NCBI GenBank assembly: GCA_039602395.1
Contig: JBCNJP010000025.1
Coordinates: 104,398,124-104,462,123, forward strand
Origin: Deinandra increscens subsp. villosa
Lineage: Eukaryota; Streptophyta; Magnoliopsida; Asterales; Asteraceae
DNA length: 64,000 nt
Direction: 5' to 3'
Shown here piece by piece: positions 11,868 through 24,780 of this stretch (its first letter is position 1; each line of letters begins with the position of its first letter). A program made the translations under genes and the position numbers. The notes below the pieces were generated by a model. That model did no database searches, was not told where the DNA came from, and saw nothing but the letters and a program-made list of their open reading frames with translations.

Positions 11868-12576
11868 TCTATACTATATAACAGAAGAAAAAATAGTCCT
11901 CCACCTTCGTTCAAAAAAATGTCACGTGTCATATTCACAACCTCTCTTAGGTCGAATTCCGGCCCAAAGTCGAGGGCCATTGGGGCCAGATTTTTTTCAC
12001 GCGAACCTTTATGGTCCGCCCCATTTCATGTTATAAACCGTTTCTAATTAAAAGCCCTAAGTTCTTTGATACGCCTCATTCAGATATTCACCAATTGCAT
12101 CTCCTTCTCACCTCTCCACAGCGATCAACGATCAATCGCTTCAGTTTGGATGTCAAGGTCATCATCATCATCATCGTTCGATTATCTTGCCAAACTATGC
12201 AGGTCTTCGTCTCTCAAAAACTAATTCCCCCTAATTTCATCATTTCACAAATGCTTAAATTATTATTATATGTTGAAATCAGATTTGACATGTATTCGTT
12301 GGTTTTTGCAGTTGCCGTGTTCAAACAATATTGTTTTTGCATCCTCTTCTTAAGGCTGAGGTAAAAGTCTTTGTTCCTTATTGTCTTTTCGTGTTTTCAA
12401 ATTCTAACAATATTGTTTTTGCCCCCATATGCTTAATGCTCAAATTGATGAGTAATACTTGATTCATGTATAGCTCTGGCTGCACTCTTAGGTTAAAATG
12501 GAATATGATTCTAAACCTGAATTTGTTCCTCACGTGGATTATATTATTTTTTTTTGCTGAGTATTTCCAATCCATT
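11868..12576. mobile_element. Helitron-like 5' terminus and internal DNA
   Basis: TCTATACTATATAACAGAAG at 11868 matches the characteristic plant Helitron 5' end, and the same terminus occurs at 42222 (TCTATACTATATAATAAAC). Downstream DNA has the look of a captured 5' UTR (CT-rich stretch 12085-12165), but no gene could be assigned. The 3' end is not located; the non-LTR copy at 12577 may lie within it. Confidence 0.5.
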
Positions 12577-12607
12577 TTTTTTTTTTTAAAAGATATCTGG
12601 TTACAAC

Positions 12608-13585
12608 TCAACCCAAAGTACAAGGAAGGCGGGCAACAAGCTGCGCCGCCAGCCCCTTCTGAATAGCAAAGCCAAGTCGAGTGAATACCACATTCATCCC
12701 CCTGGGAGACGCCACATTTCCATGCATGACTTTTTGGACGCGACTCAGTGTGTCCACAACTTCCGAAGCAAGGTAGCCGAAAGTATCGAACGCAAAAGGA
12801 ACAAACACATGTTGATTTTCAAGGCACGATTTCTCGTGTTTGTGCACCTTCCCTGCTGCGGCCTTTGTTGCAGCTTGGCCCGCCCGAAAACAAGAGCCAC
12901 GGAGCCCCACGAGAGGGGAAACCCCTGTAAGATCGACACAGGCATGTTTCCCGTTCTTCCATCCAAAAACGAGAACGTCTGCCGGACGAAGAGAGGACCG
13001 CCCGTCCGATGGGTCCGACAGAAAATTAACGGGGGCTTCTTTCTTCGCAGAGATCCCAGCTCTCTTGAAAATGTCAAATAAAACATCCCGGACCAGATCG
13101 TGTCGGTATTTGAAACCGGGGAGCTCTTTGCAATGGACCGCGTGTTCCCCATAAGCATCCAAACATGTCTTGCTACACACAGGACATTTCTCATCACTTG
13201 GGTACAAGGGGATCATGAGCCGATATTTAAGTATTGCCCGGTACTCGACTGGGGACATGTGCTGCCCCAGCCCATCAATAGGGAGGGCAAGGAGGAAATC
13301 TTGGGCATGTGGTTGGCGAAGGCATTCCCAAACCGCCTTTTGTCTAGCTGTCATTCCGAAAGCAGCTTCCATCTCTTGCACGGATTTACTAAAAAGGGCA
13401 TTCGCCAAAACATGTTGGGCTTTGGGTGGGGCGGTGTCCTTGTTAGTGAAACCGCTAAAGTCAAAGCCCGGAATTAAATCGCAGAGACCAGCCAGCGCAC
13501 TTGTATATGCCGAGTCCATATTGCAAACCCCACACTCACGAAGGATGTGGTCCTGAAGCCCCCAGGATTGGGCCCTCGAGGCCAC
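12608..13585 (-). pseudogene. C-terminal region of the non-LTR element: zinc knuckle plus restriction-like endonuclease
   Basis: An open frame of 325 codons, ending at TGA near 12608, continues the RT frame of 13637-14420 after a frameshift. At about residues 135-153 is a CCHC-like knuckle (CPVCSKTCLDAYGEHAVHC). About 45 residues later comes LRPADVLVFGWKNGKHACVD LTG, which fits the PD-(D/E)XK core of the RLE seen in R2/R4/HERO-class LINEs (a PD-like RPAD, then a V-D-L/V-T strand). After it come Lys/Arg-rich helices (KVHKHEKSC) and a hydrophobic end. The sequence is GC-richer than its surroundings. The domain call is by motif only. Confidence 0.75.
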
Positions 13586-13636
13586 GAAAGCATAGGAGGA
13601 AGCCTCAACAGCCGAGTAGACCCCAAGCCCCCGTGC

Positions 13637-14420
13637 TTAATTGGCAGGAGGCAACCCGCCATTGGAGGTTCCCAAAGAAAGGCCCCCCGCACACAACAAT
13701 ATCTTCAATAGCCGCACGCAGATCGTTGTCAAAAGCCACAGCTGCCCCCACCCCATGAGCAGGGGGCATGTTCTGAGGCCAAAGAGAAGTTTGGCGATGC
13801 CCATGCACGAACGGAGCAGGAGGAGGGCACATTGGGGATCACCAAGCTTGGGGAGGAGGCGCATAGGATCAGCAGCAGTATTTGCCCTCTTCAGCGCCAA
13901 ACCTTGGATAAACCCCCCATTGTTGCTAACTGTCCCACCAAGGAGCTTCACCCCCAGCGTTGGTCTACTGATGTCTAGTGGGAAGAGCCCTGGACGGGTC
14001 TTCCTACCATCACAACTCGGCCAGAAAAGTTCGGTCTTCTTTATATTAAGATCCAACCCCAACGGTGGACCCATCACCTTGATGATTCCAAGCGCCTTAG
14101 CTACCTCCTCAACATCCCCAATAATCGTGCCATCATCGAGGTACCATGCGTGTAGTAGGAGGCGGCAACTGTCCCGGATAAGGTGGACAAGGGGGTGAAG
14201 AACGAGGGCAAACAAAAGTGGACCCAACGGGTCACCCTGCTGAACCCCTGTAGTGGCCCATATATGATCGTCTCCCAAGTACAAGCGAGCCGGCTGCCCA
14301 TATAAGAAGTCCACCTAAGGCGAGATAGCCGGGCACCGCAATCGAACCTCACGAATTAAGGACGATCGGTCAACAAGATTAAAGGCATTAGAGAAGTCCA
14401 CGGTGAGCATGACGAGTGAT
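13637..14420 (-). pseudogene. Reverse transcriptase domain of the non-LTR element (broken)
   Basis: Reading leftward from 14420: motif A (MLTVDFSNAFNLVDR), then a TAG at 14315-14317 where family members usually have Trp before VDFLYG, then the GVQQGDPLGPLLFALVLHPL block (motif B) and the catalytic YLDD box (HAWYLDDGTIIGD), followed by LNIKKTELFWP and GVKLLGGT. YLDD replaces the FADD of common plant L1 elements. The frame is lost near 13640, where it should run into the 12608-13585 frame. The nonsense codon and frameshift make the copy inactive. Confidence 0.85.
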
Positions 14421-14435
14421 CCATTTTTGTTTATG

Positions 14436-16400
14436 AACATTCGTTTTCTTACGGGTTTTATAAGTTTTTGATGTTGTCATCTTTACTGAGGTTTGATATT
14501 CTTTGTTTCTCATGACTTTTGTTACTTTGTACATTATTAGTTATGTGTTTTTGGCGATAGGTGTATATGGGTCTAATTTACTAAGATTAAACAAAAGAAA
14601 ATACTGCGTAAGAATGTGACTGAGCCGAATGATAGGCTACTTCTTTCAGTCATAACAATCAGTGGAATATTAATATTAAAGGGCTAATATATAGAGATAA
14701 AGGACATGCTTTGTAGTAGTAAGAAGAGAAAACAGAGCCTGGTGAAGTAGAAGCATCAATAATTTGAACATCATTATCACCAAAACAAGAAGGGAAATTG
14801 AAAGTTTGATACTCTCTTTGATCTTTACCCAAGCTGTAATTTTCTGCGACACAAAGCGAAAGGTAATTAGTTCTAAACACATTTATCTTATTTTGTATAT
14901 TACAGAAATTATTAGAATCTGTTTTTTGTAAAGTTAGAGAGTTCGAGTCCACCTTTGTAGTGTGATTGTAATGTGCACCCTTTGGACTTTCACTCACAAG
15001 TTACTTTCTTTTCATGTGTGTCGGTTCAATACCGGATTTCAGTAATTCCCAACTGATTATTAAACTTCTTCACTCTGATTTATGTAAACGTGATGTCATC
15101 ATCTCTTCAATAATTCAGGTACATTATTGTTCAATTTCAATAGATTTATCTTCTTCACTCTGATTTATGTAAAACGTGATGTTGTATGATGTTAAATTTA
15201 TGTTGGTCTACATCAATCAAATGATAAGCATGTGTTTGGAAGCTTTTAGTTTGTATAATATTTCTATAGTTCTCACTGTCCTTTATATATATATATATTT
15301 TTTTATGTCTCTCCGGGAATACTGTAAGAATAATGTATATAATGATCCGCTCTTTGTCTTTACATAGATAGAACACGATGAATCTTGCCAAAAAAGGAAA
15401 AGGATACCCATGTTTGACCCGTTTCTTTTCAATCAAGTTTATTCTTAATTGTTTTTCCCAGTTTGTGGTTAATGTCTATTATAAATCTGCAAGAACATGT
15501 ACTCTATATGTTCTAGGTACTACATTTCACAATAGTTTTTGTTAATAAAAATTGGAGAAAGGAAAGCAAGGTTCAACTCTCCATAGTAACAGGTTGTAGT
15601 GATGCTACCCTTTGAAGGTTAGTCTTTTAACTTCTGGTATACACTGTCTTTGACCCGTTTACTCTTACTATAGACATACAAGCTATTACTATAATTCTGC
15701 CATTGATTAGGTCTACTTCTACAATTTATAATTAGTTGTTAGGCACTTTATTATGTGATCAAAGTCATCTCCTTATTTAATGTATAATGTCTACATAATA
15801 GATTACAATGTAGTTAATCAATGTAAGTTGTCTACATAATATTTGCTAACCTTGCTGACAAAAGATCAGGTAGTTCAAAAAAAAAAAAAAAATGCAATGA
15901 CAAAAAGGATTACCAACAACACCACCAAACCCAGCCACAAATCTTATGCAACACAATTAATTAACATTCTATTTAATTTTTTTTTTATAACAAAAGCATC
16001 ACGCAGTGCTAGGAGGCTGAAACAAAAACAAGAGTAGCAAGAAAGTCGGTTTAATCCACCCTTGCAGACATGGTGTTGTGCGTTCGAATTTCAAATAGAA
16101 ACTACAAATTTAGAAGATATGTATTTGAACTTATCATTCAAAGGGATTTATATAATGAGCATTCTATGTTATGAATATCTTTCTTAAATAACAAGCTATG
16201 TTCTAACCGGTTCATATCATAAATGTATGTGTGAACATTTGTGTGTTAAAATGTATATGAGAAAAATGTGATTTTTCATTTAAAGTGATATTTCTTTGAC
16301 CGTACAAGTTAAGTGTTTGATTCGAACCTCTCTTTTAATCGAAAAGGAAGTAGACTCAGACCTCATCTATGCAAATGTTCAATCGAGATTTGGAAGAGCT
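14436..16400. other. Intergenic repeats, no gene seen
   Basis: About 2 kb of AT-rich DNA. A 28-bp direct repeat (CTTCTTCACTCTGATTTATG TAAA-CGTGATG) occurs at about 15066 and 15151, indicating a local duplication. There are A/T runs at 15878-15892 and 15978-15988. No long or domain-bearing frames were found on either strand. Confidence 0.4.
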
Positions 16401-16411
16401 GCGGAATGGAT

Positions 16412-16555
16412 TCGGGAGCCGTGTATGTCCTATAGATCTACCCGTTGTTGATTGGAAATTGGAAACTGATATTAGAAAGAAACGATTGCTTAATTACAGT
16501 ATTGATTTTGGAATATGTAAATTTTGTGGTAATTGCGTTGAGTATTGTCAATTTT
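16412..16555 (+). pseudogene. ndhI: Nuclear insert of plastid ndhI (internal fragment)
   Basis: The frame reads [20 protein letters not shown] then [23 protein letters not shown], which is the ferredoxin-like region of plastid NdhI (the 4Fe-4S motif CxxCxxC, here FCGNCVEYC), part of the chloroplast NDH complex. Only about 48 codons are present. Similarity stops abruptly after the last Cys, where the plastid protein continues with a Pro-Thr-Asn stretch. Upstream, at 16370-16411, the frame stays open but the sequence is not NdhI. This is a short, fairly well preserved plastid-to-nucleus transfer (NUPT) with no function. Confidence 0.85.
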
Positions 16556-16649
16556 CAATATCCAATGACATTTACATTCGGGTATTGAAGAAATCGTTTT
16601 CTATGATTTCTCTAATGCATGCATGAATGAAATCTTATTACAAGTACCT

Positions 16650-16927
16650 GTCTTTTTTATACTAACACCTGGTTAACAATTACACATATTCTCTCTGGAA
16701 AGCGAATGCTACTCTCCTATTGGTGGGAAGCCCTCACACTTTTCCCCTGGGACATGTGGCAATTTCTTATTGGATCAAGGATATCCTATGGGGTTTTGCA
16801 ACGGTTATGATTATAACAAACATTCCCCTGGTGGGACCCATCTAACGTCAGACCGAAGAAGAGATTTTGGGCTGATGACCCAGATAGACTTGGGTCAGGT
16901 TATCATATCTCTTCAAGTCCCCCAGTC
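16650..16927 (+). mobile_element. Left piece of an older gypsy-type element split by the Ty3/gypsy insertion
   Basis: This DNA ends at the CAGTC target duplication and resumes after 29171. Words such as GGGACATGTGGC, TTGGATCAAGGATAT and TATAACAAACATTCC resemble 57750-57835 (GGGATATGTGGCGGC, AGGATCAAGGATATTATG), so both probably come from the same LTR or leader family. Confidence 0.5.
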
Positions 16928-17573
16928 TGTCACATCCCATTTTTTCGTTTATTTTCTAATTAAGTTGCGGAAGTCTTACGTGGTAGTAATTAATTGAATA
17001 ACCCATAGTTTTAGTAGTTTTGATAAGTGAAACATATTTTATATAAAAACACTTTTCATTTACAAAATTGGGGTACACTAATTACCCCTAAGTGTTTTAC
17101 AAAAGATAAGATAGATCAACTATCTCATAGTTAGGTCCCCATACATTTCACAACTACTAAAACATAACAAACACGTGGTAGCATAGCACGAACTCTCCCA
17201 CGTACACCCAGATCCATACGTCAAAGCACCCCATTATTTACCTGAAAAATAGTAAAAACCACAATGTCAACACTAGGTTGGTGAGTTCACTAATGAAAAC
17301 GTTTCGGTTTCCACTTCATTATTTAGTCCCATTTATCCAACTTTGTGAATCTAGGGAGTGTATCCAAATGGAGAATATAATATGGTTTCGTAAACTAGCT
17401 AGGTTTACGATGTACAAACTGAACGTAAGCTCTAGATCAAAACTAGACCCATGTTCGATCGTATTTCTCACCATGTTTCACGACCAGAGCGACTGATCAG
17501 TGAGAGCGGGTGGTCAACCCCAGTAGAATCTACTAATACATCTCACGCTGCTTTAATGGTCTAGAAGGCATTG

Positions 17574-17605
<32 letters not shown>

Positions 17606-20284
17606 ATTCAGGCCTGGCTCATCTTGTTATGAGCATGCGCCGACACCCACATTCAATTTCGTACCCATAATATTCTCAGTCAATTCATTCAATTCAAAAT
17701 GCATTTTCAATCATAATAAGCCCAAAATATTCAACAAAATATATCAAAGTAAATTGGGGCATTAAGTTAGTGAAACTCACCTTTGCCTGGTTGTGCAATT
17801 TGTGTCTCTATGTGTGAATTTTCAAAGCCTCGGTCCTATTTCCATTAATATCAAATTAGTTTAGGTATTTCTAACTAGCTAATGTGTCAAGTTCTGAAAT
17901 TCTCAAGTATTCGGCAAAATGACGATTTTGCCCTTAGTCGTCTAATTTCTACAAATAAGGCATAATAACTTAATCTTTGGTCACAAAATTTTATCCTAAG
18001 GCCCATTATATTCTATTTACTTGATTATTATTATTCTTAACTTTATAACACCATGTTTTCGAATTTTCCTTAATTTCTAGCCAAATAACTTGTTTTTACG
18101 ACTTTTCGGTAACGGTTTTTAGCTCATATTCCTTCTATATTCTAGTTTCTATTTTTCCAATATTTTTATATGTTTCCTAACCATAAATAATCTGTTTTAA
18201 ACCCTTCGGCTACTGATCTCTTTTGTTTTTATATTTTATGCCAAATTTTTACCGAATTATCCCGTTTTAATGCTTAATTCTATCGTTTTAAAGGTTCGGG
18301 TGCCATTTTCTTCTAAGTTTTCAATTATTTTCACTTATATTAGTTGTCTACTGTCTAAAATATGTTCTTGAATTTTTCTATATTTTTCCACCAATTTATT
18401 CTATTTTTAAGCATTTTTAGCTAATTTTAAGCATATAAATTCCATTTTAATTATTAAATAAATTCTAAAAATTCTAGAAAATTTTTATAAATTATATCTA
18501 CTGATAACTAGAGTTCTCCTACTGACCCAACCAGATTTTTCGGATTTTTGTCCTATTTTCACATTTTTCACCCATTTAAAGCATTTAAAGCTTTTAAAGT
18601 CCCATTTCTAATCATTACTTTTTCTCCACTTCTATACTCTAGGTTTTTATGACTAGATTTGGTCTTTTTATACCATAAATACTTCTGATCTCATTTTAGT
18701 TTTTATAATTCTTAACTATTTTATATAATACCCACATATTTAACTTCATAATTTTCCAAATATTACATATTTATGGTGTACCGCTCGTGTTTCCTCATAA
18801 CCGACCATTATAGGCGGAATTACCATGAGAAATAGTCACGGGGTTTATGTTAGTGACAATCGTTACCGACCGTGTAGGCGTCATTGACGACCATGAGGCG
18901 GATTTACTACAATTGTGACACTAATTGTTGATTTTATTTAACCTTTTGTTTCAAATTTCAAATATACATATGTATTTATATAATTTTCGGATTTATATAT
19001 TAAATCCAAGGGTTTCTTAATTTTTATGTTCAATCATCATCAAGTTACCAAGATCAAACATAAACAACTACATAAGATTCACATAAAATCATAAGAATCA
19101 CACATAAAATCATAGATTTCACACATGCATGTAACTAATTTTTAGTTTTCTTTCAAGATCTTGTTGTTTCCATCATAGATTAGTCACTTGATCTTTCATA
19201 AAACTCAAGTTTTAGCTTGGATTTTAACATGCATGGAGGTTATTAGATGATCAAACTTGAACCCTAAGCTCAACACACACAAACACACACTAACACACAT
19301 CACGATTTGTGTGTGTGTGTAAGTGTTGTTCTTCACATGAATCTTCATGTGTTGAAGCTTATATCCATCAAATCCACCAAACAAATCAAGAAATGATGTT
19401 GGTTCTTGGATTTTGATGATGGGTTTCGAAATTTTAAGAAGAAAGTAGAAGAAATTTGCTTACTTTGAAGCTAGAAGGTTAAGTGTTCTTGATTTTGAAG
19501 GATGAAGATTTGAAGATGTTCTTGAATGTTCTTGAGGTTGGATGAATGTTTGAAGATTCAAAGAGATGTATGTGTGTGTTTTAGAGAGAGAGAGTAGAAG
19601 TAAAAATGAAAGTGAGGAGGGGGGGGTGTGGTTCGGCCGTAAATAAGAGAGGGAGGGGGTGAGAGTGAAAAATTTTTATAATTTGTTTAAGTGTATGTGT
19701 GTGTGTGTAGATTTTATAAAATCTAGTAATGATAACCTATAATTTATCATTACATGCACAACACATCACATAAATGTGATTTATTTTTACACTCCATCCA
19801 CCTCATATATATATATACGACACATACATATGCACACACACAATCCCTTTTAATTTTTATAACTTTTCTAGTTACACACAGTGTATGTCGTGTTTTACGG
19901 GTATTTTTCCGAATCCAATTAATTCCAATATTTATACCAAAATTCATGAAATTAAATTACGCTCAGAACCGTATAATTATTTTTCAGTTTCGTCACACTT
20001 GGTCGGAGACCAAAAGTAGTGACGTTCTTATACGATTCGAATTCATTATTGCGTAACTTTCTCTAATTTATCACCAATCGAACATAAGACTTTTTCTAAA
20101 GTCTTTATCTTATTTAAACTCATAGTTTAAACCAAACGAAATATTTTATTCATTTCGTTGGTCGGTCCGCAGTGACGGCTTTCAATATCCAAATAATTCA
20201 CGTAATCACAATTATTTCCAAATAAATCCTAATAAATCCTAGATTTTTATAATTAATCTAAAAATTAAAGTGACGGATGTCACA
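16928..20284 (-). repeat. 3' LTR of the Ty3/gypsy element
   Basis: 3,357 bp, TG...CA ends. Includes (GT)n/(CA)n microsatellites near 19280-19330 and 19680-19710 and a G8 run near 19619. Short open frames inside it recur identically in the other LTR and are not genes. Confidence 0.97.
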
Positions 20285-20319
20285 GTCTCCCCTGGTTTAA
20301 GAAATTTCGTCCCGAAATT

Positions 20320-23300
20320 TTAATGGAACGTACCTTTCTGCTTTTGACGAAACAGCTGGGGATATTTCTTTTCCATTTGATCCAATCGTTCCCATGTGAA
20401 TTCTGGACCATACTTAGAATTCCAGCGTACTTTTACCAGCTTAATACGACTTCGTCGAAGCTTCTGGACCTTCCAATCTAAAACTTCTACAGGTTCCTCA
20501 CTGAATCTAAGTTTATTATCAATTTGAACTTCTCCTGAAGGTATGATTAATGTTTCATCGGACAAACATTTCTTTAAGTTGGACACGTGGAATACATCGT
20601 GTACTCCTTCCAACTCAGGAGGAAGTAATAATTTGTATGCCACAGGACCTATACGAGCTATTATTTCAAAAGGTCCTATGTAACGAGGGCTCAACTTACC
20701 CCTTTTCCCAAATCTAATGATACCTTTCCAGGGAGAAACTTTTAACATGACACGATCTCCTTCTTTAAAAACTAAAGGTCGACGTCTATTATCTGCATAA
20801 CTTTTCTGCCTGTCGGCCGCCGCCTTCAATCTTTCACGAATCAATGCAATTTGATCGGTCGTTTCTTGAATAACTTCCGGGCCTGTTAATTGCCTTTCAC
20901 CGATTTCAGCCCAACACAGAGGGGATCTACACTTCCTTCCGTATAAAGCCTCAAATGGTGCTGCTTTGATGCTAGAGTGGTAACTATTATTATAAGAAAA
21001 CTCCGCCAATGGTAGGTGAGTATCCCAATTACCACCGAAATCAATAGCACAAGCTCTTAACATGTCCTCAAGGGTTTGAATCGTCCTTTCGCTTTGACCA
21101 TCAGTTTGGGGATGATATGCTGTGCTCATATCTAAACGAGTACCCATTTTCTCTTGAAATGATTGCCAAAAACGAGCGGTGAATCGACCATCCCTATCTG
21201 AAATAATAGATATCGGAACTCCATGGCGAGCTACGATTTCCTTCAGATATAATTTGGCTAATGTTTCAGCATCAGTTTTCTCTTTTATGGGTATAAAATG
21301 AGCTGATTTGGTCAATCTATCGACAATCACCCAAACAGTGTCATTTCCTGCTGTTGTACGGGGCAGTTTTGTTATAAAATCCATTGCAATATTCTCCCAT
21401 TTCCAAACAGGTATCTCAGGTTGTTGTAATAAACCAGGTGGCTTCTTATGCTCTGCCTTTACCTTGGAACAAGTGAGACATTTACTTACGTATATTGCAA
21501 TATCACCTTTCATATTGGGCCACCAATAATATTCTCGAAGATCCTTGTACATTTTTGTAGCACCAGGATGAATCGAATATTTCGACTTATGCGCTTCATC
21601 CAGGATTAAACTACGTAAGTTTTTGTACTTTGGAATCCATATTCTATTCATAAAATAGTTTATGCCGTCTGCTTTAGGCTCCAGCTCGCATTCTAAGCCT
21701 CGAAGTCCTTCATTTCTCAAATAATGCTCCTTTAAGGCTTCTCGTTGAGCATTCCGAATCTGTTCGGATAGATTCGTTTGTATTGTTAACCCTAAAGCAC
21801 GTACACGCAATGGTTTGGCCCTTTCCTTCCTGCTAAGTGCATCTGCCACTACATTGGCTTTCCCGGGGTGATACTTAATCTCACAATCATAATCATTGAG
21901 CAATTCCATCCAACGACGCTGCCTCATATTTAGCTCCTTTTGATTGAATATATGCTGCAGACTTTTGTGATCGGTGAAAATCGTACACTTGGTGCCATAC
22001 AAATAATGCCTCCAAATCTTTAGAGCAAACACTACAGCTCCAAGTTCCAAATCATGTGTTGTGTAGTTCTTTTCATGCACTTTAAGTTGTCGTGATGCAT
22101 AGGCTATAACTTTGTCGTGTTGCATAAGTACACAACCAAGACCTAGTTTAGACGCATCACAATAAACTACAAAACCATCTGTTCCTTCTGGTAAGGACAA
22201 AATGGGTGCACTACACAATTTTTGCTTTAACAATTGAAAAGCGTCTTCTTGTTTTCGCGTCCATTCATATTTCCGATCCTTCTGAGTGAGCAATGTCAAC
22301 GGTTGAGCTATCTTGGAGAAATTCTCGATAAATCTCCTGTAATATCCTGCCAATCCCAAAAATTGGCGTACTTCTGTTGGAGATTTTGGCGTCTCCCAAT
22401 TCTTCACTGCTTCGATTTTCGACGGGTCCACATGAATGCCTTTTTCATTTATGACATGGCCAAGAAAATGAACTTCTCGCATCCAAAAGTCACATTTCGA
22501 AAACTTAGCATAAAGCTTCTCTTGCCTTAATATGTCTAAGACTATTCCCAAATGCTTTTCATGATCTTCTTTAGTTCGCGAATAAATGAGAATATCATCT
22601 ATAAAGACTATCACGAACTTATCTAGATAGGACTTGAAAACCCTATTCATAAGATCCATAAATATTGCTGGTGCATTTGTTAATCCGAATGGCATCACTA
22701 AGAATTCGTAATGACCATAACGCGTCCTAAATGCCGTCTTAGGAATGTCTTCGTCTGCGACTCTGAGTTGATGATACCCAGATCTTAAGTCAATCTTAGA
22801 GTAATACGTGGATCCTTGCAATTGGTCGAACAAATCATCAATCCTCGGTAATGGGTACCTATTCTTGATGGTAAGCTTGTTCAACTCTCTGTAATCTATA
22901 CACATTCTGAATGAACCATCTTTCTTCTTCACGAACAATACTGGAGCTCCCCAAGGTGAATAACTTGGTCGAATAAATCCTTTATCCAATAGCTCCTGAA
23001 GTTGAGTCGACAACTCTTGCATTTCGGAGGGTGCTAAACGATAAGGAGATTTGGCTATAGGTGCAGAACCAGGAATAAGATCAATCTTAAATTCTATCTG
23101 CCTATTGGGAGGTAGTCCAGGTAGATCTTCAGGAAATACATCGGAGTATTCCCGAACTACGGGGATTTCCTCTAACTTACGTGTCTTAGCCTTGGTGTCC
23201 ATGACGTTAACTAAAAATGCAGGATAGTTCTTTCTTAACAGCTTCCGCATTTTCATAACGCTTATGACCTGAGCTTTAGCTCCTCCTTTGTCACCTTGAA

Positions 23301-24780
23301 TTGATAGCATTTTGCCTTCTGATAGTGGTATACGTATCACTTTATCAGAACATATAATCTCTGCACCGTTCTTTGATAACCAATCCATTCCGACTACGAT
23401 GTCGAAACTTCCTAGATTAACGGGCAATAGATCGATATCGAAACTTCTATCTCCTAAAGTCATGCTACACTTTCGGAGAACCTCAGTGGTTTCTATTAAA
23501 TCTCCATTGGCCAATTCTATCGAATACTTCTTATTTAATTTACTAGCTTTAATTCCTAACAAGGGTCTAAACTTCTTAGAAACAAAGCTAAGATCAGCGC
23601 CAGTGTCGAAGAGTACATAAGCATAGTGATTATTAACTAGGAACGTACCGGTAACAACTGTAGGGTCTTCCCTGGCAGCTCCTGTACCCATCTCAAATGC
23701 TCTACCCCTGTTATTTTGACCTCTGGGTTTGGTGCAATCCCTACTGAGATGTCCGACTTCCCCGCAATTAAAGCACTTGCCGCTCCTCCTATCCTCTTCC
23801 GTTGGAATCTTAGCAAAACAATCCTGGAGTAGATGCCCGAAACGGTGACATCTTGTGCACTTCTTGCACACTCCTCCGTGGTTCTTTCCACACGTCTTGC
23901 ATGGAGGTTTCGGATTCACTTCCTCGGCTTTCTTATCCACAGTAGCCGCAAACACTTGGCCTGATTCCTTATTTCTCTTATTTCTCTCATTCTTGCCTTG
24001 CCTTCTGAATCTTCTCTTTCTACGAGATTCTGGGTCAAGCGTCTTGGAAGACTCTCCTTTCTTCCCCAAAATACCTTCCCGCACTGCATCCTCTGTGAGA
24101 GACTTGGCTAGGGATATCGCTTCTTGGATTGTGCTAGGGTTAGCCGACGTAACCATGCTTCTGATTTGAGGAACTAATCCCCAAATGTATCTTTCTATAC
24201 GCGCATATTCCGGAGTAACCATACGTGGCACCAATCTAGCTAAATCCATGAATCGAGTGGTGTATTCTCTAACTCCAGCATCTATCATCTTGTGATTCCA
24301 GAATTCAGTCTCCAGTTTCTGAATTTCCTGTCGCGGGCAATATTCTCGCAGCAGCATCTCTTTCAATTCTTCCCAGGAGAGTTTATTTGCCACTTCTTCT
24401 CCTAGTGCTTTCCTCTGGGCGTTCCACCATGTGAGGGCTTCATCGTGAAACGAGCAAGTAGCATACATCACCTTCTGGTTGGCATTGCAACCACTAATCG
24501 CCATGACCGATTCCATTTTCTCAATCCAACGTATAATATCCAGCGGTCCTTCCAAACCGGTGAACGAACGTGGATTACATCCTTGGAATGTTTTATAGGA
24601 ACAACCATTTGTTTGGCCGCCTGAGCCTCGATCTCGTGGTACATGTTCTTGCCCGGCATTCACATTGCGGTCCGCTAGTGCCGCTTCTACTCTTTGGGAA
24701 ATGATCCTTGTCAGTTCCTCTTGAGTCGTTGGGAATCCGGCTTCTAAATCATGCGCACCTAGATCAGCTTCAGTTGCCAT
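20320..24780 (-). CDS. Gag-Pol polyprotein of the Ty3/gypsy element (1486 aa)
   Basis: One uninterrupted frame starting [15 protein letters not shown]. Order of domains (approximate residues): retrotransposon Gag (70-230), basic linker, two zinc knuckles ([14 protein letters not shown] and [14 protein letters not shown], about 310-350), aspartic protease ([10 protein letters not shown], about 391), reverse transcriptase with FIDDILIYS (about 730), RNase H ([20 protein letters not shown]), integrase with the HHCC zinc site (about 1060-1100) and the DDE residues in MDFITKL, SDRDGRF and [11 protein letters not shown] (about 1135, 1193, 1232), then GPFEII and a C-terminal chromodomain-like segment ([20 protein letters not shown] ... 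EFTWER, about 1425-1480). The chromodomain marks a chromovirus, thought to guide integration to heterochromatin. All catalytic residues I looked for are present. Confidence 0.97.
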   Translation of the reverse strand: MATEADLGAHDLEAGFPTTQEELTRIISQRVEAALADRNVNAGQEHVPRDRGSGGQTNGCSYKTFQGCNPRSFTGLEGPLDIIRWIEKMESVMAISGCNANQKVMYATCSFHDEALTWWNAQRKALGEEVANKLSWEELKEMLLREYCPRQEIQKLETEFWNHKMIDAGVREYTTRFMDLARLVPRMVTPEYARIERYIWGLVPQIRSMVTSANPSTIQEAISLAKSLTEDAVREGILGKKGESSKTLDPESRRKRRFRRQGKNERNKRNKESGQVFAATVDKKAEEVNPKPPCKTCGKNHGGVCKKCTRCHRFGHLLQDCFAKIPTEEDRRSGKCFNCGEVGHLSRDCTKPRGQNNRGRAFEMGTGAAREDPTVVTGTFLVNNHYAYVLFDTGADLSFVSKKFRPLLGIKASKLNKKYSIELANGDLIETTEVLRKCSMTLGDRSFDIDLLPVNLGSFDIVVGMDWLSKNGAEIICSDKVIRIPLSEGKMLSIQGDKGGAKAQVISVMKMRKLLRKNYPAFLVNVMDTKAKTRKLEEIPVVREYSDVFPEDLPGLPPNRQIEFKIDLIPGSAPIAKSPYRLAPSEMQELSTQLQELLDKGFIRPSYSPWGAPVLFVKKKDGSFRMCIDYRELNKLTIKNRYPLPRIDDLFDQLQGSTYYSKIDLRSGYHQLRVADEDIPKTAFRTRYGHYEFLVMPFGLTNAPAIFMDLMNRVFKSYLDKFVIVFIDDILIYSRTKEDHEKHLGIVLDILRQEKLYAKFSKCDFWMREVHFLGHVINEKGIHVDPSKIEAVKNWETPKSPTEVRQFLGLAGYYRRFIENFSKIAQPLTLLTQKDRKYEWTRKQEDAFQLLKQKLCSAPILSLPEGTDGFVVYCDASKLGLGCVLMQHDKVIAYASRQLKVHEKNYTTHDLELGAVVFALKIWRHYLYGTKCTIFTDHKSLQHIFNQKELNMRQRRWMELLNDYDCEIKYHPGKANVVADALSRKERAKPLRVRALGLTIQTNLSEQIRNAQREALKEHYLRNEGLRGLECELEPKADGINYFMNRIWIPKYKNLRSLILDEAHKSKYSIHPGATKMYKDLREYYWWPNMKGDIAIYVSKCLTCSKVKAEHKKPPGLLQQPEIPVWKWENIAMDFITKLPRTTAGNDTVWVIVDRLTKSAHFIPIKEKTDAETLAKLYLKEIVARHGVPISIISDRDGRFTARFWQSFQEKMGTRLDMSTAYHPQTDGQSERTIQTLEDMLRACAIDFGGNWDTHLPLAEFSYNNSYHSSIKAAPFEALYGRKCRSPLCWAEIGERQLTGPEVIQETTDQIALIRERLKAAADRQKSYADNRRRPLVFKEGDRVMLKVSPWKGIIRFGKRGKLSPRYIGPFEIIARIGPVAYKLLLPPELEGVHDVFHVSNLKKCLSDETLIIPSGEVQIDNKLRFSEEPVEVLDWKVQKLRRSRIKLVKVRWNSKYGPEFTWERLDQMEKKYPQLFRQKQKGTFH

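Larger units (their letters stand above)
12577..14435 (-). mobile_element. 5'-truncated RLE-type non-LTR retrotransposon (LINE)
   Basis: Coding remnants run right to left: reverse transcriptase palm, thumb, zinc knuckle, restriction-like endonuclease (RLE), then a stop at about 12608, roughly 20 bases of 3' UTR and an oligo(T) run (plus strand 12577-12588), which is the poly(A) tail. There is no LTR. The right end breaks off just upstream of RT motif A (VDFSNAFN at about 14385), so the copy lost its 5' part, as target-primed reverse transcription often leaves. I found no convincing target duplication. It has a nonsense codon and a frameshift. Related 3' fragments lie at 7955-8075 and 41715-42105. 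Confidence 0.85.

Noticed and set aside
12722..14198. Several plus-strand open frames of 80-185 codons
   Set aside because: They are antisense shadows of the GC-rich non-LTR coding region; no domains and no splice context.
19280..19330. CRISPR-like or regulatory array (CACACA/GTGTGT)
   Set aside because: Simple microsatellite within the LTR; no repeat-spacer structure.
17278..20056. Short frames in the LTR that recur at 26163-28943
   Set aside because: They are identical because the two LTRs are identical; composition and length do not suggest protein coding.
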